Part shown: positions 59,814 through 64,000 of the stretch, in pieces
Layout: each line of letters starts with the position of its first letter
Numbering within the stretch: position 1 is the first letter of the stretch
From: Periplaneta americana
Taxonomy: Eukaryota > Arthropoda > Insecta > Blattodea > Blattidae
Direction: 5' to 3'
Assembly: GCF_040183065.1 (NCBI RefSeq)
Contig: NC_091132.1
Span: forward strand, 159,686,102 to 159,750,101
Length of the DNA: 64,000 nt
The notes under the pieces: generated by a model
Told to the model about the DNA's origin: nothing
Databases searched by the model: none
Seen by the model: only the letters and a program-made list of their open reading frames with translations
Position numbers and translations under genes: made by a program

Positions 59814-61014
59814 TAGGGACCGGATTTTTTTATGTAATTACATATTATATTCCTTTCAACCTAACCATATATAAATAACAAATCTTTGCGAATCTTGTGA
59901 TTACCATTAATATATTAAAATTTGATACAACATAGTTTCACATATTTACCCCACATTACATATTATGGCCTGGTATTACATAAATCTACATATTTAGAGG
60001 TTTTATTCATGTTTACTTCTCTGAAAGAAAAAAGAAAATTCTGCCTACACAGAATTAAAAAGCCTTTTTATCTACCGAAGAAACGATATATTTCGGGACG
60101 AAACGTAACGTCCTTAGTTCCAGAAAGTAATACAGCCACTCACCCCATACTGTAAATATGAGTGAACAAAAGACAACCTTCATCATACAACTACCTTGTA
60201 TTGTAAAAATCACTCAGAAAGTAGCGTTGCCTTCATGCTGTGAATGGGACGAGGACGACATGATTTGTCTCTAACTATAATTGTTCTTCACAAGTCTTAA
60301 CAAGCCATTCCCATGTAATTTGCAACCTTACCCATCCTCTTCCTAATCGTTCCAGGGAAAACCAGTGTCAAGTCTGACATGAGCCTTTCAGGTTATTACT
60401 TGATCTCTTGATTTTAAATTTAGTAGACCTATACGGAAATGGGATTTTCGAGCAATTCGAAAGTATGGTTCTCGGCTGGAGACAGGAATGTCAATTTTCA
60501 AACAACAGTTTGTAAATGCCTATAGTTTGAGGTTTTAGTAGATACTTATTTCTTATAGGAAGCAGCTAAAATGCATGTGTCCCACATCTCCTCTTATTTT
60601 CTCCTAATTCAGTAAACCGAAACAGTGCTTGCAGTTCTGTTGTCATTCAAATCACTCAGTTCTCTAGTTTTAGTAGTTACAATACCTATAAAATGCAAGT
60701 GAGTTTATCTACTGCTTTTAACTAAGTAAAATGGCCACGTATCTTCAACCCTAACGACAGAAAGAAAATCACGGATTGCGATGGATGAAGCATTCACTAC
60801 AGATGGAAAAATAGTAATGTGTCAAGTGTGCGGTAAAAAAAGTCGGGTGCTCTATGAAATCACAACTGGAGAGTCTTACCTATCCTATACCTGCCAGATA
60901 TTGATATTAAATATTTTCATGATTTTACATGTTTTGGTACATATTCGGCTTATTTTTCTTACATAAATATGTACATATTTCACACCTTGATATTACATTA
61001 AAATTCGGTCCCTA
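59814..61014 (+). mobile_element. Internally deleted hAT, perfect 8-bp TSD, in gene B intron
   Basis: A 1201-bp element starts TAGGGACCGGATTTTTTTAT and ends ATTAAAATTCGGTCCCTA. The flanks TTTATTAG (59806-59813 and 61015-61022) are identical. The plus strand 60781-60850 encodes EAFTTDGKIVMCQVCGKKSR, a partial BED finger. The remaining transposase is gone. The TIR is related to those of the hATs at 28520 and 31998. Confidence 0.92.
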
Positions 61015-61256
61015 TTTATTAGTAATGGAAAAATTTATTTCGTTATGACATGGTATATTCGTGGATACATAAATTAACACACATCTATGCAACTTTACAC
61101 AGCATATCACCACATCATCATTTCCAATCTTCAGCCTTGTTGATCTTGTGTGCCTTCTATACATAATTTTTATCTCATATTACCTTCATAATTTAATATT
61201 ATATATGATAATATCAATTAAGGAATAAAAGAAAAGACTATGCACACAAAACTTAC

Positions 61257-61339
61257 CCATCTGACAAAATCTCATTATCTTCTGCCGTAACATTGAGTTT
61301 CAACTCGCTTTTTACTAAGTCCAAGTCACAAAAATCTTC
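61257..61339 (-). CDS. Zinc-finger gene B, 83-nt exon
   Basis: Acceptor TTTATTTTAG ends at 61340 and donor GG|GTAAGT begins at 61256. It encodes EDFCDLDLVKSELKLNVTAE and ends in phase 2, matching gene A exon 3 in length, phase and sequence (CELDQMEEEVKLKVT). The exons homologous to gene A exons 1 and 2 were not found up to 64000, so they probably lie right of the window. Confidence 0.87.
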
Positions 61340-61344
61340 CTAAA

Positions 61345-62460
61345 ATAAAGAAAAATAAATCAGAATGGTGGAGCAAGTTCACACAAACAGTGCACTGAAC
61401 TTTTATGACAGAGGTATGTACCCAAATCCTACTGAGTTGGACATGAAAATTTAATAGCAGGAAACATTCCTTCGTGCTGTTATTTAATGGGGTTCATCTG
61501 CTAACAATACTTAAGACTGGAAGAGCTATTAAATGAAAGAAATGTAAGTATTTCTATACCCAGTAATCGATTTACTGAAATTTATTTCAATACCACTATG
61601 TGTAAGGAATATATTGAATGGCCACAAAATGTAATATTCATTTCAATCATTCTTTCCATGAAAATTCTTTACTCATTTAGATGGGATGTTTGATAGTTAA
61701 TCAGTACCAATTTTATAAACTGGTAGCTATAGGAAGTTTTAAGTACTTAAATTGATTCTTGCGCATCTTATGGTAAAATGTTAATAGTAATTAATGAATC
61801 CCGAATTTTTATCTATGATCCCTGCTTGTAAAAATTATGAATAGGAAAACATTTTGTGCATGCATTTGCTAAGCCAAAAATTACACATTTTTACGTAATA
61901 TGAGTTACGACTTCTCTCTATACAGGATTAATGAGGTGTAGTAATTAAAGCCCTGAGAATGATAAGTGGATAAAAACCAAGGCAGTGATTTTGAGAAAAT
62001 CGAGAAAAACTGTTTCAATCATTTTCTTTCATCATTCAGTAAATGTTTTAATAGTCACTGAAATATGTCGGATATTTTTAACACTTTATACCACTAAAGT
62101 AAACATCAATTGAATCTCCAATGAATTATTAATAAAAAATGACATTGGAGTTATCCAGTTCTCACTCTCAATCAAAATTATGAATTATTTTCAATAAAAA
62201 AATGACAAAAAGTGTGAATTTAAAACACTATCTATCTTAATAGCTTTACTTAGAATGTGTTTTAGCTGAAACAAAATAATGATTTCCTGTCATTATAGTA
62301 AAAATTAACCAATTCCCTTTATATTATGTTTAACAAATATAAGCAATAAATGTATCCAGTTCTAACACTCAAAGAGAGAACTCAAATTATTTCGAAACAA
62401 CATGTGTATATACAGTAGTTACGTAAAAATCATAGAAGTCTGCAAAAAACGCACTTTCGT
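61345..62460. other. Gene B intron, unassigned
   Basis: AT-rich; no exon with the leader-type sequence was found on the minus strand. Confidence 0.45.
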
Positions 62461-62462
62461 TA

Positions 62463-62654
62463 TTTCCAAGAAAGGCATCTTATGTGTACCTAATAAGACT
62501 GGCAAAGCTTGGATGGGATTAATTCCAGAGTGGAAAAGGCAAGCAAATCCACTCCCCCTCACAACTCGCCGCACCCCACGAGTTGATACAAATTAATTCC
62601 ATTTGAGCTTTGCCAGTCTAATCAAATACACACAAGATGGCTTTCTTGGAAATT
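62463..62654. repeat. Foldback element
   Basis: TTTCCAAGAAAGGCATCTTA ... AGACTGGCAAAGCT is inverted as AGCTTTGCCAGTCTAATCAA ... GATGGCTTTCTTGGAAA. The centre contains CACTCCCCCTCACAACTCGC. No coding function is proposed. Confidence 0.85.
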
Positions 62655-62659
62655 AATTA

Positions 62660-63045
62660 ATTTTTTACTTATTGGCAATGGCGAATCGTCTAGATTTCCA
62701 GCTAAATCCAAATTAATCTCATCTACATGCACTCCTTTCTTCAGAGCAACAAAAGTATCAGACACGACAAGGTGTGTCATGCTAAGAGTGAGAACAGGTT
62801 ATGTCTGCGTAAAGACAAAGTTTTTGGTCCTATAGAATTATCTGTTATCAAGGATAAATCTGGCCTTTGTCCACTTCTCTTTCTCAACAAATGCGAATAT
62901 ATAAAAAACGATAACATTCAGAGCTGTCTAGTTGTCTTTGTATGAGGTATTTGACTGCCATTTCACACCAATAAATGGAGTAAGGGATATAGTTGTGTTT
63001 TGCATTAAAATCTCAATTTCACAAGAAATGGTCTTTATGCACTTA
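62660..63045. other. Spacer
   Basis: A plus-strand frame at 62727-62945 (containing KVCHAKSENRLCLRKDKVFG) has no recognised family. Probably not a gene. Confidence 0.35.
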
Positions 63046-63049
63046 TCAT

Positions 63050-64000
63050 TCCCAGGTCTTCAATTTAAGTACTTATGGGGATCATCAGTGTGGTTTTAGG
63101 CGTAATAGATCAACTAATGACCGGATATTTTGTATTCGACAGATAATGGAGAAAAAATGGGAGTATAAGGGTACAGAGCATCAGTTATTCATAGATTTCA
63201 AAAAGGCGTATGACTCGGTTAAGAGAGAAGTTTTATATGATATTCTTACTGAATTTGGTATTCCCAAGAAACTAGTTCGATTAAGTAAAATGTGTCTCAG
63301 TGAAACGTACAGCAGAGTCTGTATAGGTCAGTTTCTGTCAGATGCGTTTCCAATTCACTGTGAGCTAAAGCAAGGAGATGCACTATCACCTTTACTTTTT
63401 AACTTTGCTCTAGAGTATGCCATTAGGAAAGTCCAGGATAACAGACAGCGTTTGGAATTGAATGGGTTACATCAGCTGCTTGTCTAAGCGGATGACGTGA
63501 ATACGTTAGGAGAAAATCCACAAACGATTAGGGAAAATACGGGAATTTTACTTGAAGCAAGTAAAGAGATAGGTTGGGAAGTAAATCCCAAAAAGACAAA
63601 GTATATGATTATGTCTCGTGACGAGAATATTGTACAAAATGAAAATATAAAAATTGGAAACTTATCTTTTGAAGAAGTGGGGAAGTTCAAATACCTTGGA
63701 GCAACAGAAACAAATATAAATGATACTCGGGAGGAAATTAAACACAGAACAAATATGGGAAATGCCTGTTATTATTCGGTTGAGAAGCTTTTATCATCCA
63801 GTCTGCTGTCAAAAAATCTGAAAGTTAGAATTTATAAAACAGTTATACTACTGGTTGTTCTTTATGGTTGTGAAACTTGAACTCTCACTTTGAGAGAGGA
63901 ACATAGGTTAAGGGTGTTTGAGAATAAGGTGCTTAGGAAAATATTTGGGGCTAAGATGAAGTTAGAGAAGAATGGAGAAAGTTACACAACACAGAACTGC
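63050..64000 (+). pseudogene. LINE family L reverse transcriptase, runs off the window
   Basis: The best-preserved family L copy. Motifs in order: [40 protein letters not shown] (motif A Asp), [20 protein letters not shown] (motif B), then V*ADDV in which the motif C Tyr codon is a TAA stop. A second frame follows with VNPKKTKYMIMSRDENIVQN, KFKYLGATETNIND and a stop after LYGCET. A small deletion near 63955 shifts the frame. The stop within the catalytic motif means this copy encodes no active enzyme. It is 5'-truncated near 63050; the 3' end lies beyond 64000. Confidence 0.88.

Noticed and set aside
61340..64000. Search for gene B exons 1 and 2 on the minus strand
   Set aside because: No MDVIKMEP- or DLLDLHVT-like exon with splice sites could be found; they probably lie to the right of the window.

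Overview
This window looks like repeat-rich insect nuclear DNA, most likely from a cockroach or other blattodean. Introns use GT/AG sites with polypyrimidine tracts. The host genes are C2H2 zinc-finger genes whose small leader exons encode MDVIKMEP-type peptides, an arrangement I associate with cockroach and termite predicted proteins. The rest is tRNA-derived SINEs, LINE 3' ends with (AAGT)n or (AAAT)n tails, and DNA transposons. The species assignment is inference. Nothing points to a bacterium or virus.

Host genes. Parts of three paralogous zinc-finger genes are present. Gene C (minus) contributes one leader exon near 1.5 kb and continues left of the window. Gene A (plus, 20.5-32.0 kb) can be assembled from four phase-compatible coding exons of 84, 138, 83 and 640 nt, giving 314 aa with six fingers. 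Gene B (minus, 56.9-61.3 kb) has a 19-finger final exon and an 83-nt exon equivalent to gene A exon 3; its first exons lie right of the window or were not found. These are probably sequence-specific nuclear DNA-binding proteins.

Gene A has been cut short by a transposon. A 3.3-kb hAT element (31998-35297) sits inside its finger array. The first three bases of the element form the stop codon, and an AATAAA lies 20 nt further on. The lost fingers survive as a decayed, SINE-interrupted relic at 35.3-37.6 kb.

Mobile DNA, left to right: an interrupted foldback (2.06-2.32 kb); a P-element/THAP9-like transposase (7.9-10.9 kb, minus) that is nearly complete apart from one frameshift; a truncated LINE (11.8-12.7 kb); a hAT element with a perfect 8-bp target duplication (12.76-13.85 kb) carrying a SINE; a pogo/Tigger transposase pseudogene (15.2-18.5 kb, minus) containing both a LINE and a TTAA-flanked element; an internally deleted mariner inside a LINE (24.2-25.0 kb); a structurally complete hAT with an uninterrupted 494-aa transposase and perfect duplications in gene A intron 3 (28.52-30.72 kb); a second pogo relic (37.9-38.9 kb); a Merlin/ISXO2-like relic split by a hAT MITE (49.8-50.9 kb); a deleted hAT in gene B intron 3 (59.81-61.01 kb); and a LINE reverse transcriptase running off the right end.

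The hAT elements at 28.5, 32.0 and 59.8 kb share a TIR theme (YAGGGnnnGGATT) and BED-finger remnants. They look like one lineage that has repeatedly inserted in and around the zinc-finger genes. I did not find a clearly novel multi-gene system. The most notable items are the intact hAT, the transposon-supplied end of gene A, and several nested insertions whose target duplications allow the order of events to be read.
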